NCBI RefSeq assembly: GCF_001418335.1
Contig: NZ_LIPP01000212.1
Coordinates: 1-36,119 of the forward strand
DNA: 36,119 nucleotides
Direction: 5' to 3'
From: Streptomyces aurantiacus
Lineage (GTDB): Bacteria; Actinomycetota; Actinomycetes; Streptomycetales; Streptomycetaceae
Under the pieces are notes generated by a model. That model was given only the letters and a program-made list of their open reading frames with translations, made no database searches and was not told the DNA's origin. The translations under genes and the position numbers were made by a program. Below, piece by piece: positions 16,735-24,953 of the stretch. Position 1 is the stretch's first letter, and the number at the start of each line of letters is the position of its first letter.

Positions 16735-17589
16735 TCAGCCCTTGATGCCCGTCTGCGCGACCCCCTGCACCAGCCAGCGCTGGAGGAACAGGAACACGAG
16801 CACCAGGGGCAGGATCGAAACCGCGGTGGCCATGAAGATCAGATGGAAGTTGACGGTCTGGTTCGTCATGTAAGAGGAGAGCGCGACCTGCACGGTCCAC
16901 GACTCCTGGTCCTGGCCGATGACCAGCGGCCACAGGAAGGCGTTCCAGCCGCTGATGAACGTGATGGTCGCGATCGCGGCGAAGAAGTTCAGCGAGTTGG
17001 GCACGACGACACGCCAGTACGCGCCCCAGTACCCGAGCCCGTCCACGCGCGCCGCCTCCTCCAGTTCTCTGGGGAACCCCAGGAAGTACTGCCGGAACAG
17101 GAAGCAGGTGAAACCACTGAACAGCCCCGGCACGATGAGACCTTGCAGACTCGACACCCAGCCGAGCGACGACACCAGCACGAAGCTCGGTACGAAGGTG
17201 ACGGCGGCCGGCACCATCAGGGTCACCAGGACCGCGTAGAAGATCTTGTTCGCGTGCCGGTACGGGATACGGGCCAGGCCGTAGCCCGCGAGCGAGCAGA
17301 CCAGCAGCGTGCCGACGGTGTGCAGGACCCCGACGACCGCCGAGTTCCACAGGGACCGGCCGAACGGCACCGTCGCGTCGTCGAACAGTTCGGTGACGTT
17401 GCCCCACTGGACGTCGGTGGGGAACCACTTCCAGTTCTCGCCGGTGATCTCGGCGTCCGTGGACAGGGCGTTGCGGACGATCAGATAGAAGGGGACGAGG
17501 AAGAGCAGGGCGCAGACGACGGTGGCGAAGTACAGGCCGGCGGAGCCGAGCACACCACGCCGGGCGCGGAGCGGTCTCACGGTCGTCAT
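16735..17589 (-). CDS. carbohydrate ABC transporter permease (MalG type)
   Basis: The 284-residue protein has six predicted membrane segments and the MalG-type EAA loop near the C-terminal third (EEAARVDGLGYWGAYWRVVVP, shown in part). It starts at ATG 17589, overlapping the stop of the other permease by four bases. It should pair with that permease and a shared ATPase (MsiK type) encoded elsewhere, because no ATPase gene is in the cluster. Substrate: probably a beta-galactoside, inferred from the adjacent lacZ. Confidence 0.93.
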   Translation of the reverse strand: MTTVRPLRARRGVLGSAGLYFATVVCALLFLVPFYLIVRNALSTDAEITGENWKWFPTDVQWGNVTELFDDATVPFGRSLWNSAVVGVLHTVGTLLVCSLAGYGLARIPYRHANKIFYAVLVTLMVPAAVTFVPSFVLVSSLGWVSSLQGLIVPGLFSGFTCFLFRQYFLGFPRELEEAARVDGLGYWGAYWRVVVPNSLNFFAAIATITFISGWNAFLWPLVIGQDQESWTVQVALSSYMTNQTVNFHLIFMATAVSILPLVLVFLFLQRWLVQGVAQTGIKG

Positions 17590-18548
17590 CTGGCGTCGTC
17601 CCCCTTTCCGAAGCCGAGGAACCTGCCCTGGAGCAGGGTCACCATGCAGATCAGCAGCGTCAGGATGACCGCGCCCGCACTGCCGGCGCCGTAGTCCTGG
17701 TCCTCGCCCAGCGCCGTGTAGTACAGCTCGACGAGCGGCGGGCGCCCCCAGGTCGACTTCGCCAGCAGGTTGAAGAACTCGTCGAACGCCTGGTACGCGG
17801 CCACGAGCAGCAGCAGGATCACGGCGGTCGACGTGGCCCGCAGCTGAGGCAGGGTGATGTGGCGGAAGGTCTGCCAGCCCGGCCTGGCACCGTCGATCGC
17901 GGCGGCCTCGTAGAGCACGGGCGGGATGTTCTGCAGCGCCGCCAGGAACAGGATCATGTAGAAGCCGGCCTGGAGCCACAGGCGGACGGTCACGATGACC
18001 AGCCAGTACCAGGGCGGGTTCGGGTCGGCCAGCCAGGCGGTGTTCTCGACGCCGAACCAGCCGAGGACGGTGTTCATCAGACCGAAGCGGACACCGCTGA
18101 AGATGGACATCTTCCAGATCAGCGAGGCGGCGACGAAGCTGCACGCCGTCGGCAGGAAGAAGACCGACCGGAAGAACGCCTTCAGGAAACGCAGCCGGTG
18201 CACCATCAGCGCCAGGCCCAGCGACAGCGCCCAGGTGACCGGCACGATGATCGCCGCGAAGACGGTGAACGTGACGAGTGAACCGGTGAAGTCGCCGCTC
18301 GTCAGCATCAGTTCGTAGTTGTCGAAGCCGATGAACTTGTCGGGGGTGACCGTGTAGCGCGCCTCGAAGAAACTGAGATAGGCGCTCCACCCGATGGGGA
18401 TGTAGACGAAGATCACCAGGCCGGCGAGGAAAGGCCCCGTGAAGATCCAGAAGTTGAGCGTGCTGCTCCGTACCCGCCTTCGCCGCCCGGCCCTGGGGAC
18501 CTCGGCCGGGGCGGGTCGAGTGGTGTCACGCGTCGTCGTGGTCGACAT
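17586..18548 (-). CDS. carbohydrate ABC transporter permease (MalF type)
   Basis: The 320-residue protein has a basic cytoplasmic N-terminus (RAGRRRRVR), six membrane segments and the conserved EAA loop YEAAAIDGARPGWQTF. It forms the heterodimer with the MalG-type protein encoded next to it (ATGA overlap). The ATG at 18548 has only a weak GGCGGG-type ribosome binding site. The gene lies 65 bases downstream of the binding-protein gene in the same direction. Confidence 0.92.
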   Translation of the reverse strand: MSTTTTRDTTRPAPAEVPRAGRRRRVRSSTLNFWIFTGPFLAGLVIFVYIPIGWSAYLSFFEARYTVTPDKFIGFDNYELMLTSGDFTGSLVTFTVFAAIIVPVTWALSLGLALMVHRLRFLKAFFRSVFFLPTACSFVAASLIWKMSIFSGVRFGLMNTVLGWFGVENTAWLADPNPPWYWLVIVTVRLWLQAGFYMILFLAALQNIPPVLYEAAAIDGARPGWQTFRHITLPQLRATSTAVILLLLVAAYQAFDEFFNLLAKSTWGRPPLVELYYTALGEDQDYGAGSAGAVILTLLICMVTLLQGRFLGFGKGDDAR

Positions 18549-18574
18549 GTCGCTGCCCGCCTTTCCGCTCGCCT

Positions 18575-18606
18575 GCTCGTGCGCTCGTGCGCTCGTGCGC
18601 TCGTGC
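18575..18606. repeat. tandem octamer repeat, four copies
   Basis: GCTCGTGC is repeated four times without error between the binding-protein gene and the first permease gene. It might affect mRNA structure or relative expression in the operon, but slippage alone could explain it. Confidence 0.75.
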
Positions 18607-18613
18607 GCCGGCC

Positions 18614-19879
18614 CTATCCGAAGAGCTTCTTGAGTTCGCGGTTGACCTTGGCGTCCGCCGTGTCGAGGGCCTTCTCCGGGTCCGTGCCCTTGCGGACCGC
18701 GTTGGCGATCACTTCGTCGAGCGCCGTGATCATCGCCTGGGTCCAGGAGATGTTGTCGAAGCGCCCGTAGTCGGTGAAGAGCTTGACGCCCTCGGCGGGC
18801 AGCCCCGACTTGAGCTCGGTGGCGGACGCGGCGATCGACTGGCGCGGCGGGATGTGGAAGCCGTAACTGAGCGCCCAGTCCTCCTGGTACTTCTTCTGGT
18901 CGATCCACAGCCATTTCACGTACTCCTTGGCCAGGTCGACGTTCTTGCCCTTGGCGTTGACGAACATGGACCAACCGCCGTTGTAGACGGCTGGTTCGGC
19001 GCCGGAGGCCGCCGCGGGGAACGGGAAGATGCCGAGGTCGTCGCCGAGGGCCTTCTGCATCACGGGCATGGCCCACATGCCGCACCACTGGATCGCGGTG
19101 AGTCCCTGGACCAGGGCCGAGGGGTCCCAGTAGTCGGCGGGGGCGTCCAGGAGCAGATGGCCGCTCGTGAACATCTTGCGGTACACCTTCAGCGCCGCGG
19201 CCACGTCGTCGGTGTGGTACGCGATCTCGTTCTTGTCGTCGAGCTGGTCGGCGCCGGCCGCCCAGACCAGGGCGTAGTTCGTCGACACCATGTTGTTGCC
19301 GATGAACAGGCCCTTGACCTTGTCGGTGGTGAGCCTGCCGGCGGCCTCGGCCAGCTCGTCGAGGGTCTGGGGGACCCCCACGCCCGCCTTCTCCAGGATC
19401 GACTTGCGGTAGAAGAAGAACTGCGGGTCGTCGATCATGCGGACGCCGTAGACCTTGCCGTCGACCGTGTGGGACGTGATGTCCGCCGGGTTGAAGTCGT
19501 CCTTGACCGGGCCGAGGATGTCGTCCAGCGGCGCCACCTGCCCGCTCTTGATCAGCTGGAGCTGGGGGTGGAACTCGAAGACGTCAGGCGCGTTGTCGGT
19601 GAGCAGCGACGAGAACAGCTTGCTCTCGAAGTTGTTGCCGGTGATCCACTGAGTGGTCACGCGGGCCTTGTCGTAGGCCTTGGCGTACCGCTTGATCGCC
19701 TCCTGCGTACCGGCCTCGCCGTACGCGTGGAAGTACTGCACGAGGCCTTTGCCGGAACTGCCGCCGCCCTCACGGCCGGTGTTGCCGCCACAGGAGGCCA
19801 GCGGGCCGAGGGCGGCGAGGCCCGCGGCGGCTCGCAGTACGGAACGACGATCCCAGGTGCTGCTGCTCGGTGCCGACAT
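18614..19879 (-). CDS. sugar ABC transporter solute-binding lipoprotein
   Basis: The 421-residue protein has a twin-arginine lipoprotein signal (DRRSVLRAAAGLAALGPLASC, shown whole as its 21 residues minus none critical: RR at about 11-12 and the lipobox cysteine near 30). It has the extracellular solute-binding family 1 fold, with NAPDVFEFHP, an FYRKSILEKAGV hinge segment and KEYVKWLWIDQKKYQ near the C-terminus. It should capture an oligosaccharide or galactoside and deliver it to the two downstream permeases. The ATG at 19879 follows AAGGA by seven bases. Gene order (binding protein, two permeases, beta-galactosidase) supports a galactoside operon. Confidence 0.93.
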   Translation of the reverse strand: MSAPSSSTWDRRSVLRAAAGLAALGPLASCGGNTGREGGGSSGKGLVQYFHAYGEAGTQEAIKRYAKAYDKARVTTQWITGNNFESKLFSSLLTDNAPDVFEFHPQLQLIKSGQVAPLDDILGPVKDDFNPADITSHTVDGKVYGVRMIDDPQFFFYRKSILEKAGVGVPQTLDELAEAAGRLTTDKVKGLFIGNNMVSTNYALVWAAGADQLDDKNEIAYHTDDVAAALKVYRKMFTSGHLLLDAPADYWDPSALVQGLTAIQWCGMWAMPVMQKALGDDLGIFPFPAAASGAEPAVYNGGWSMFVNAKGKNVDLAKEYVKWLWIDQKKYQEDWALSYGFHIPPRQSIAASATELKSGLPAEGVKLFTDYGRFDNISWTQAMITALDEVIANAVRKGTDPEKALDTADAKVNRELKKLFG

Positions 19880-19910
19880 GGTGACGTCCTTGTCTTGAGT
19901 ACGGCTGCGG

Positions 19911-19946
19911 CTCGACTCGGTTCGACTCGGTTCGACTCGGTTCGAC
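19911..19946. repeat. tandem decamer repeat upstream of the binding-protein gene
   Basis: A TTCGACTCGG-type unit occurs three times plus a partial copy, starting 32 bases before the ATG of the binding-protein gene. It lies in the probable 5' untranslated region. Function unknown. Confidence 0.7.
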
Positions 19947-20063
19947 AACGCGGTGCGTGGGGATGGCACGGTGCGTGGGGATTCGCTGTGCGTGGGATTC
20001 GCGGTGCGGTGCGGGACGTTAACCTTCGGTCAATGCTTCGGCAAGGGGTTGGACGAAGCCCGC

Positions 20064-20079
20064 GTGAAGCGTTGTGAAC
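20064..20079. promoter_or_regulatory. candidate operator before the transport operon
   Basis: GTGAAGCGTTGTGAAC lies about 185 bases upstream of the binding-protein start. Its reverse complement ends CGCTTCAC, the same half-site as the palindrome over the ROK start at 21428-21443. This may mark a common ROK-binding site, but the match is to one arm only. Confidence 0.3.
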
Positions 20080-20097
20080 CGTCCGGAATGCCGGACG
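20080..20097 (-). terminator. short hairpin downstream of the ROK gene
   Basis: CGTCCGG and CCGGACG form a perfect seven-base stem with an AATG loop, 63 bases past the ROK stop. A weak terminator separating the regulator from the transport operon is plausible. Confidence 0.45.
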
Positions 20098-20159
20098 CAA
20101 AGGTGTGCCGGCCATGCATCAATGGCGCGGAGGCCCCCCGCGGTTGCAGACGCACACGG

Positions 20160-21443
20160 TCATCGCGAGGGCGGTGCGGTACGGCTCCTCGCCGGGGCGG
20201 TGCGACGCGCGTCGGCGACCCTGCCGGCCGGGGCCTGGCCGGCCGCGGGCTTCACACCCACCGAACTGAGGGCGCCTTCCAGCGCGAACGTCGCCGCGCC
20301 CAGGCAGACCGGGTCCGTCGGAATGGGGGAGAGGACGATCTCGGTGCCGGCCAGCGGGCGCTTCAGCGCGTGCCGGGCCACGGCTTCGCGCACCTCGTGC
20401 AGCAGCGGCTCGCCGAGCGTGGCAGCGACCCAGCTGCTGAGCACGACCACCTCGGGGTTGAGGAGGTTCACCAGGTCGGCGACGGCGGCGCCGAGGTAGC
20501 GCGCGGTGTACCGCACCACCTCGACGGCCACCGGGTCCCGCGCGGCGACCGCGCGGGCGAGCGCGTCGATCGTGGCGGTCTGGTCCGCGGGGTGCAGCAG
20601 CGGGCTGTCGGGGCTCGACTCCCGCAGGTTCAGCATGATTCCGGGTGCCCCGACGTACGTCTCCACGCATCCGTGGTTGCCGCAGTGGCACGGCCGACCG
20701 TCCAGTACGAGGGTGGTGTGGCCCCACTCGCCGGCGCTGTTGCTGACGCCCCGGTGCAGGCCGCCGCCCAGGACGAGCCCGGCGCCGACACCCGTACCGA
20801 GGTTCACCACCACGGCGTGCCCGCGCCCGCGCGCGGCCCCGAACCACAACTCGGCGACGGCGCAGGCGCGCAGCGGATTGTCCAAGTACAGGGGGTACGC
20901 GATGTGTTCGGCGAGCAGGTCGAGGAGCGGCACGTCGTGCCAGTCCCAGTTCGGCGCGTACTCCGAGACGCCGGCCTCCCGGTCCACCTGCCCCGGCACG
21001 CTGACGCCGGCCCCGAGGACACGGGCGCCCTCGACCCCGGCCTGCGCGACCACCGAGCCGACGGCGGAGGCGACGTGCCCGACGACCTGCTCGGGGCGGA
21101 TCTCACCGGGGCGCATGCCCTCGTCGGCGCGGGCCAGTACGTTCAGCGCGAGGTCGAACAGCTCGACCCGCACGTACGTCTCCGCGATGTCGACGCCGAT
21201 CAGGGCGCCCCCCGACGTGTTGACGGCGACGAGTCCCCGCGGGCGGCCACCCGCGGAGTCCTCGAAGCCGACCTCGGTCAGCATGCCGAGATCGAGCAGC
21301 TCACCGACGAGCGTGGCGACCGTGGCGAGGCTCAGCCCGGTCGCGGCGGCCAACTCCTGCCGGGACGTGGGCGAGTGGGCGATGATCTGGCGCAGCACTC
21401 CGTAACGGTTCGCGGTACGGATGTCACGTGAAGTGCGCTTCAC
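20160..21443 (-). CDS. ROK-family transcriptional regulator
   Basis: The 427-residue protein has an N-terminal winged helix (about 10-60, SRQELAAATGLSLATVATLV) and a ROK sugar-kinase-like domain with NLGTGVGAGLVLGG (phosphate loop) and the zinc motif CHCGNHGCVETY. A disordered Ala/Arg-rich tail follows residue 385. ROK repressors of this type bind sugars and control uptake and glycosidase genes, so this one probably controls the downstream beta-galactoside operon. The start is GTG 21443, behind GAGGGGG. The first 16 bases of the gene form a perfect inverted repeat, which could serve autoregulation. Confidence 0.92.
   Translation of the reverse strand: MKRTSRDIRTANRYGVLRQIIAHSPTSRQELAAATGLSLATVATLVGELLDLGMLTEVGFEDSAGGRPRGLVAVNTSGGALIGVDIAETYVRVELFDLALNVLARADEGMRPGEIRPEQVVGHVASAVGSVVAQAGVEGARVLGAGVSVPGQVDREAGVSEYAPNWDWHDVPLLDLLAEHIAYPLYLDNPLRACAVAELWFGAARGRGHAVVVNLGTGVGAGLVLGGGLHRGVSNSAGEWGHTTLVLDGRPCHCGNHGCVETYVGAPGIMLNLRESSPDSPLLHPADQTATIDALARAVAARDPVAVEVVRYTARYLGAAVADLVNLLNPEVVVLSSWVAATLGEPLLHEVREAVARHALKRPLAGTEIVLSPIPTDPVCLGAATFALEGALSSVGVKPAAGQAPAGRVADARRTAPARSRTAPPSR
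21428..21443. promoter_or_regulatory. perfect inverted repeat at the ROK start codon
   Basis: GTGAAG-TGCG-CTTCAC covers the start codon and next codons of the ROK gene. It may be an operator or may be imposed by the encoded MKRTSR sequence. Confidence 0.35.
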
Positions 21444-21503
21444 CTAACGTGCCCCCTCGATCCCGCCGGACCATGACAGAGCCAACACCCCCGGCGCGGC
21501 GCA

Positions 21504-21532
21504 AGGCTATGACCGCGACTGCCTTTCGACAA
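21504..21532 (-). promoter_or_regulatory. vegetative-type promoter of the ROK gene
   Basis: On the minus strand a TTGTCG -35 (21527-21532) and a TAGCCT -10 (21504-21509) are separated by exactly 17 bases. This fits the Streptomyces HrdB-type consensus. Transcription would begin about 55 bases before the GTG start. Confidence 0.55.
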
Positions 21533-21639
21533 GCCCTTAGAAAATGGGCCTTACGAAGCCTGGAGGCCGTGCCCGGTCACGCGGAACGGGTGCCATCCCC
21601 ACCTGGCTGTGGGGATGGCACCCGGTGCTGTGCCAGGGG

Positions 21640-22725
21640 TCAGGACTTCGGCTTCCAGTCGCCGATCATCTCGACGTAGTTCTTTCCGCTGACCTTCTTG
21701 CCTTCATAGGTGCCGGTGAAGGCGGCGGTGGCTTCGAGGCGGCCGTTCTCGCCCCGGGCCATTTCCTGATCGTTGGTGCCGGTCAGGGTGACGGTGAGGT
21801 GAGCCTTGAGCGCGGGGATGTTGACCCGCCAACGGGTCGGGTACTTGTTTCCGCTCACGGGGCTCGTCCAGAACCGGTCCGCACTGTTGGCAACCGGCTC
21901 GACCGCCACCACTTCGTGGGAGCCGTCGCGGTGCACGACGGTGGCCCAGGATTCCTCGTCCGTGTCGGTGAGGGTGTCCCAGATGGCCACGGCGTCACCG
22001 TTGGGCAGGTTGAGGTTCATCCATGTCCACTGCAGGCTCGGGTCGTCCGTGGTCGGTCCCCACTGACGGTCCAGCCAGGACTGGCCGGTCACTCGCTGGG
22101 CCTTGCCGTCTTCGAGGGTCAGGGTGCCGGTGGTCCGCATGTTCGGGAAGGCGTACTGGTAGTTGGTGGCGCCGAGGAGGGGGAACACTCCGTTGCCGCC
22201 GTAGTACAGGACGGGTGACTGTGCCTTGAGCGTGACATCGAGGGAGCCCCACGGCACGTCGAGCGACACCGACTGCTTCTCTGCGTTGCCGGTCCACTTC
22301 AGGCCGGGTGCCGAGATATCGAGGCCGGTGGTGCTCCAGTGGAAGTCCTCCTCGTCGACGCCGACCATGTAGTTCTTGTACCAGCCGGTGGTTACGTCGG
22401 TGACGGCGAACGACACCAGCCGTCCGAACCCGTTGGGGACCTTGTTGACGTGTACCAGCAGCCCTATGTCGTGGCCGCCGGCCTTCACCTCACTGGTGAA
22501 GTAGATGGAGTCGGCCCAGCGCGTCTCCGGCCCCACGGTGTGGGCTCCCAGATCCGCGTTCGGGTCGACCATTGTCGGAACCCCGTTGTCCGTAGCAGTG
22601 GTGGCCGGCCTGGCGCGGGGCGCCTCGTCGGCCGCTTGGGCACCGGTCGGCACGATGGTCAAGGCGAACAGGACTGCCAGTAGGGCGACGGCGGCGCCCA
22701 GCTTGGTACCAATGATCCTCTGCAA
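21640..22725 (-). CDS. secreted AttH/CrtC-type lipocalin-like protein
   Basis: The 361-residue protein begins with TTG 22725, five bases after GGAGG, and has a signal peptide ending AQAADEA. The mature part matches the double-lipocalin AttH/hydroxyneurosporene synthase (CrtC) family: GPETRWADSIYFTSEV, LVHVNKV near the N-terminus, NYQYAFPNMRTTGTL and the diagnostic GQSWLDRQWG motif (about 215-224). Related proteins include carotenoid hydratases and kievitone hydratases; most secreted bacterial members are uncharacterised. No carotenoid genes are close. The gene stands alone, behind a perfect palindrome (22747-22773), so it is probably controlled independently. Confidence 0.8.
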   Translation of the reverse strand: MQRIIGTKLGAAVALLAVLFALTIVPTGAQAADEAPRARPATTATDNGVPTMVDPNADLGAHTVGPETRWADSIYFTSEVKAGGHDIGLLVHVNKVPNGFGRLVSFAVTDVTTGWYKNYMVGVDEEDFHWSTTGLDISAPGLKWTGNAEKQSVSLDVPWGSLDVTLKAQSPVLYYGGNGVFPLLGATNYQYAFPNMRTTGTLTLEDGKAQRVTGQSWLDRQWGPTTDDPSLQWTWMNLNLPNGDAVAIWDTLTDTDEESWATVVHRDGSHEVVAVEPVANSADRFWTSPVSGNKYPTRWRVNIPALKAHLTVTLTGTNDQEMARGENGRLEATAAFTGTYEGKKVSGKNYVEMIGDWKPKS

Positions 22726-22746
22726 CGAAACCTCCGAAGGTGATCG

Positions 22747-22773
22747 GTTTTCACGACTATGTGTCGTGAAAAC
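22747..22773. promoter_or_regulatory. perfect 11-base-arm palindrome upstream of the AttH-like gene
   Basis: GTTTTCACGAC and GTCGTGAAAAC flank a five-base spacer, 22 bases upstream of the TTG start. Perfect arms and AT-rich ends suggest an operator for a dimeric repressor. An mRNA leader hairpin is the alternative. No regulator gene is adjacent. Confidence 0.6.
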
Positions 22774-22820
22774 TGTGTGGGGTGGAACAGGCGTCGAGCA
22801 GGTATGCGGAATGGTTCGGC

Positions 22821-22855
22821 GGCAGACGGCAGACGGCAGACGGCAGACGGCAGAC
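22821..22855. repeat. tandem heptamer repeat, five copies
   Basis: GGCAGAC occurs five times in perfect tandem in a stretch without an intact gene. It looks like a slippage-prone microsatellite. Confidence 0.8.
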
Positions 22856-23101
22856 GGAAGGCCGGGCGCGCCTTGACCATGACTGGCCGGAGTGGGCGAT
22901 GTTCAGGCAGGAGTCGGCTGAACGTGAGCCGTCGGATGCCGCGTGCCGGCCCGACGGTAAGCAGCGTGTCGTCGTTGTCGTGTCCGGTCCGGGTTGCCGC
23001 CGAAAGCGCGGTCAACTCCCAAGGACGTAGTGCGGCGAGCCCGGCCTGCTGTACGGCGATGCAGCCTGGGCAATCAGATGGACATTCCTACACTCGCCGG
23101 C
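22856..23101. other. non-coding stretch between the AttH-like gene and the decayed oxidoreductase
   Basis: No open frame here has both a good start and protein-like composition. A minus-strand frame ending inside the AttH-like gene can be read but shows no recognisable family and is rich in Arg, Pro and Ser, as random high-GC frames are. The stretch may contain degraded coding DNA. Confidence 0.5.
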
Positions 23102-23209
23102 CTGCGGGCCACTGCATCGATGCCGCTCCCTGCCGGGCGGTGGCTCCGGTTCCGGGAAGTCGGCGCAGACGGGTGGTAACTCCGGGGCGGTGACCGTGGC
23201 AGCGCGCAC
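23102..23209 (-). pseudogene. decayed start of a zinc-type alcohol dehydrogenase/quinone oxidoreductase gene
   Basis: A GTG at 23209, four bases after AAGGAGAG, starts a frame whose first 28 residues (MRAATVTAPELPPV...PEPEPPPGRE) match the N-terminus of MDR-family quinone oxidoreductases. Homology then breaks off. In another frame just after it, GIDAVARR resembles the segment normally about 40 residues further on (GVDAVART type). An internal deletion with frameshift is therefore likely, and nothing of the catalytic or NADPH-binding domain follows. The promoter and operators in front look intact. Confidence 0.5.
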
Positions 23210-23219
23210 CTAGCTCTCC

Positions 23220-23273
23220 TTAACGCTGTTCAATGGATAGCTCCAGAGTCACTTAACAGCGTTAAATTGTCAA
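23220..23273 (-). promoter_or_regulatory. promoter with two TetR-type operators
   Basis: TTAACAGCGTTAA (23253-23265) is a perfect palindrome around AGC. TTAACGCTGTTCA (23220-23232) is a second copy with one arm mismatch. On the minus strand a consensus TTGACA (-35, 23268-23273) lies next to the first operator; the -10 (GACTCT at 17 bases) is weak. The site is placed for repression of the decayed gene at 23209. No TetR gene is adjacent. Confidence 0.6.
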
Positions 23274-23520
23274 GCGCGGGCTGCAGGAAACGGCGGGTCT
23301 CTCCGCGACGACGTCCCCGACGCGGGCGGCCTAGTTCGCTGAGGGCGCGTCAGGGGACGTCTTGGCGGACCGCCGGACCGCCGGACCGCCGCTCCAACGC
23401 ATGGCGTAGCCGGCGGTAGTGGGCTTTTCAGGGGCGCGGGGAACTGCGCGACCAGCCCCCACTCACCCGCACCCGCGTAGCGCCCCGCACCCGCATGCCG
23501 AGCGCCGAGCGAACCCACCG
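23274..23520. other. gene-free stretch downstream of aldO
   Basis: This stretch holds three tandem copies of GGACCGCC (23367-23390) and the dispersed palindromic repeat at 23425-23460. No coding frame is convincing. Confidence 0.6.
23425..23460. repeat. dispersed GC-rich palindromic repeat
   Basis: The 30-base core 23431-23460 starts GGGGCGCGGGGAACTGCG and ends ACCAGCCCCC. From memory this kind of element is common between Streptomyces genes. On the minus strand it folds into a GGGGGCTGG...CCCC hairpin followed by TGAAAAG, and lies 60 bases past the aldO stop, so it could end aldO transcription. A related copy, 27 of 30 bases identical, lies inside a coding region at 35591-35620. Confidence 0.7.
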
Positions 23521-24762
23521 TTACCCAAGCACCTCGCTCACGAACGAGTTACGGAACGTACCCCTCGGGTCGAGCCCCTCCGCGAGCGTCTTGAAGTCCC
23601 CCATCCGCGGATACCGTTCCCGCACAGCAGCCGCGGACACCGCGAACACCTTCCCCCAGTGAGGCCGCGGAGCGAACGGCGCGAGCGCCTCCTCCAGCCG
23701 CCGCACCACGGGCAGTACGACCGCCGTGTCCTCGACCCAGGTGAAGTGGAGCGCCACGGTGTCCCGCCCGTACGCGGGGCTCAGCCACTGACTGTCCGCG
23801 GCGACCGTACGCACCTCGCAGATCTGCAGCACCGGCGCGACCGTCTCACGGATCGCGTCGACCGCGTGCAGCGCGTCGGTGGCGTACGAGCGCGGGAGCA
23901 GGTACTCCGACTGGAGCTCGGAGCCGCTGCTCGGCGTGAACTCGGGCCGGAAGTGCGGCAGCCGCTCGTGCCAGGGGCCCGGCACCCCGAACTGCTGGGT
24001 GCAGTTCACGGCGGGCATCCCCGGCACCGGGTGCATCGCCTCGGCGGAGGGCTCGGCCCACGGGAAGCCGTCCCACGGCACGTCGGTACGCCGCTTCACC
24101 CACGCCTGCACGAACCCCGACCGCCGCCAGTCGGTGAACAGGCTCACGCTGTACGCCGATGCCGACACCGTCTCGAAGTCCAGCCCGGCAAGCGGCAGTT
24201 CGCGGAACACATGCTGGGCGACCTCGAAGTCGGGCGCCAGGTCGAGGGTGAGCGCGGTGACGACACCGAGTGCGCCGAGCGAGGTCACGGCCCCGTCGAA
24301 GCGGGGGTCGTCGCGGCCGATCGTCAGGTCCGACCCGTCGGCGAGGACCAGCTCGACCTCGCGTACGGGGGACGCCAGCGAGCCGTTCGTGTTCCCCGAG
24401 CCGTGCGTGCCGGTCGCCACCGAACCCGCCACCGAGATGTGCGGCAACGACGCCATGTTGGGCAGCGCGAAACCCTGCCCGTGCACCGCCCGCGCCAGCT
24501 CCGCGTAGCGCACTCCGCCCGCCACCCGGACCGTACGGGCCGCGGTGTCCACCTCGATCGACGGCGGCAGCGCGGTCAGCGAGAGCAGCACGCCCTCGGG
24601 GCCCGGGTCGGCGATCAGGTTGAACGAGTGTCCGCTGCCGAGCACCCGCACCCGCTCACTCCCCGCGACCAGGGCCCGGAGCGCGTCGAGCGAGCGCGGG
24701 CGCTGCAGCTCCTTGGCGGAGTACGTGATGTTCCCCGCCCAGTTCGTCAGGGCCTCAGCCAT
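23521..24762 (-). CDS. aldO: alditol oxidase, FAD-dependent
   Basis: The 413-residue protein closely follows Streptomyces coelicolor AldO (418 residues). The GSGHSFN motif carries the histidine (H45 here) that binds FAD covalently. ALPNMASLPHISVAGSV and TGTHGSG form the PCMH FAD domain. HPVPGMPAVNCT, ELQSEYLLPR and RPHWGKVF belong to the substrate domain. AldO oxidises the terminal hydroxyl of xylitol, sorbitol or glycerol with O2, giving the aldose and hydrogen peroxide. The ATG at 24762 follows AAGGA by nine bases. It is divergent from the radical SAM gene with a 191-base gap; no sugar-alcohol transporter is nearby. Confidence 0.93.
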   Translation of the reverse strand: MAEALTNWAGNITYSAKELQRPRSLDALRALVAGSERVRVLGSGHSFNLIADPGPEGVLLSLTALPPSIEVDTAARTVRVAGGVRYAELARAVHGQGFALPNMASLPHISVAGSVATGTHGSGNTNGSLASPVREVELVLADGSDLTIGRDDPRFDGAVTSLGALGVVTALTLDLAPDFEVAQHVFRELPLAGLDFETVSASAYSVSLFTDWRRSGFVQAWVKRRTDVPWDGFPWAEPSAEAMHPVPGMPAVNCTQQFGVPGPWHERLPHFRPEFTPSSGSELQSEYLLPRSYATDALHAVDAIRETVAPVLQICEVRTVAADSQWLSPAYGRDTVALHFTWVEDTAVVLPVVRRLEEALAPFAPRPHWGKVFAVSAAAVRERYPRMGDFKTLAEGLDPRGTFRNSFVSEVLG

Positions 24763-24953
24763 CGGTTGTCGTCCTTCCCGGAAGTTCCGTGGCCAGGGAG
24801 CCGGCCACGGCTGGAACCTACCCCGCCCGTACCCCGGGAAGGAGGCCGGGCAGTGAGCGATCGACCACAGCGGACCCACCCGGCAGGGGCCCTCCGGAAG
24901 GCGGGGCATACCGTGAGGAGTCGAGCACAGCCGCCGGGAGCGAGGAGGACGGG

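Noticed and set aside
15344..16873. Long rightward frame opposite lacZ
   Set aside because: Antisense to conserved GH2 motifs; no start signal or family features.
18575..18606. CRISPR-like array
   Set aside because: Units are contiguous octamers without spacers; no cas genes in the window.
22659..23015. Leftward 118-codon frame running into the AttH-like gene
   Set aside because: Overlaps the start of a real gene, includes the heptamer repeat and looks like random high-GC sequence.
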